DNA from: RZYY01 sp036794825
GTDB lineage: Bacteria > Bacteroidota > Bacteroidia > Bacteroidales > 4484-276
DNA length: 18,378 nucleotides
Direction: 5' to 3'
Assembly (NCBI GenBank): GCA_036794825.1
Contig: DAIRGA010000051.1
Coordinates: forward strand, 1-18,378
The letters are not shown here. How positions within the stretch are numbered: position 1 is the stretch's first letter. More model-generated notes on the stretch are below. The model made no database searches and was not told where the DNA came from. It worked only from the letters and a program-made list of their open reading frames with translations.

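Noticed and set aside
16825..18378. Regular repeats that might suggest a CRISPR array
   Set aside because: The period is 264 bases, the units are coding and in frame, and similarity is spread over the whole unit. This is a protein repeat array.

Overview
The window is almost entirely one giant open reading frame. It starts at ATG 313 on the + strand and runs, with no in-frame stop, off the right edge at 18378 (6,022 codons visible, no C-terminus). I translated the frame codon by codon and found no interruption. The organism is very probably a member of the Bacteroidota. The evidence is the upstream gene, which ends in a typical type IX secretion (T9SS) sorting tail, a TTTG/TAnnTTTG-like promoter, no Shine-Dalgarno sequence before the start, and a domain set common in Bacteroidota surface proteins.

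Layout: 1-110 is the 3' end of a T9SS cargo gene. 134-167 is a strong intrinsic terminator. 168-312 is an AT-rich promoter and leader region. From 313 the giant protein has a signal peptide, then seven LamG/concanavalin-like domains (421-5445, with a spacer at 3739-4155). Two copies of an Ig-like plus PA14-like unit follow (5455-6897). Next are a beta-helix-like stretch with an internal duplication (6898-8460), an HYR-like domain (8461-8718), four Ig-like modules (8725-9720), an Fn3-like module (9721-10020), two CARDB-like domains (10021-10755), four Calx-beta domains (10756-12006) and a third CARDB-like domain (12010-12360).

The centre (12361-16158) is a roughly 1,270-residue region I cannot assign to a named family. 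It contains a carboxypeptidase-regulatory-like fold, a cysteine-rich segment with two CxxC pairs, a helical insert and several motif-rich beta segments. Two Ig-like domains with a 'functional cation/SbsA' style opening follow (16159-16824). The window ends in an array of 88-residue PKD/Ig-like repeats (16825-18378) that is cut by the edge.

The simplest reading is a SprB-scale secreted surface protein, probably an adhesin or matrix protein. The N-terminal LamG array would be the candidate ligand-binding head and the C-terminal repeats a stalk. No enzyme active site is recognisable. A T9SS C-terminal sorting domain is expected downstream but cannot be seen here. There are no RNA genes, mobile elements or CRISPR arrays in the window.
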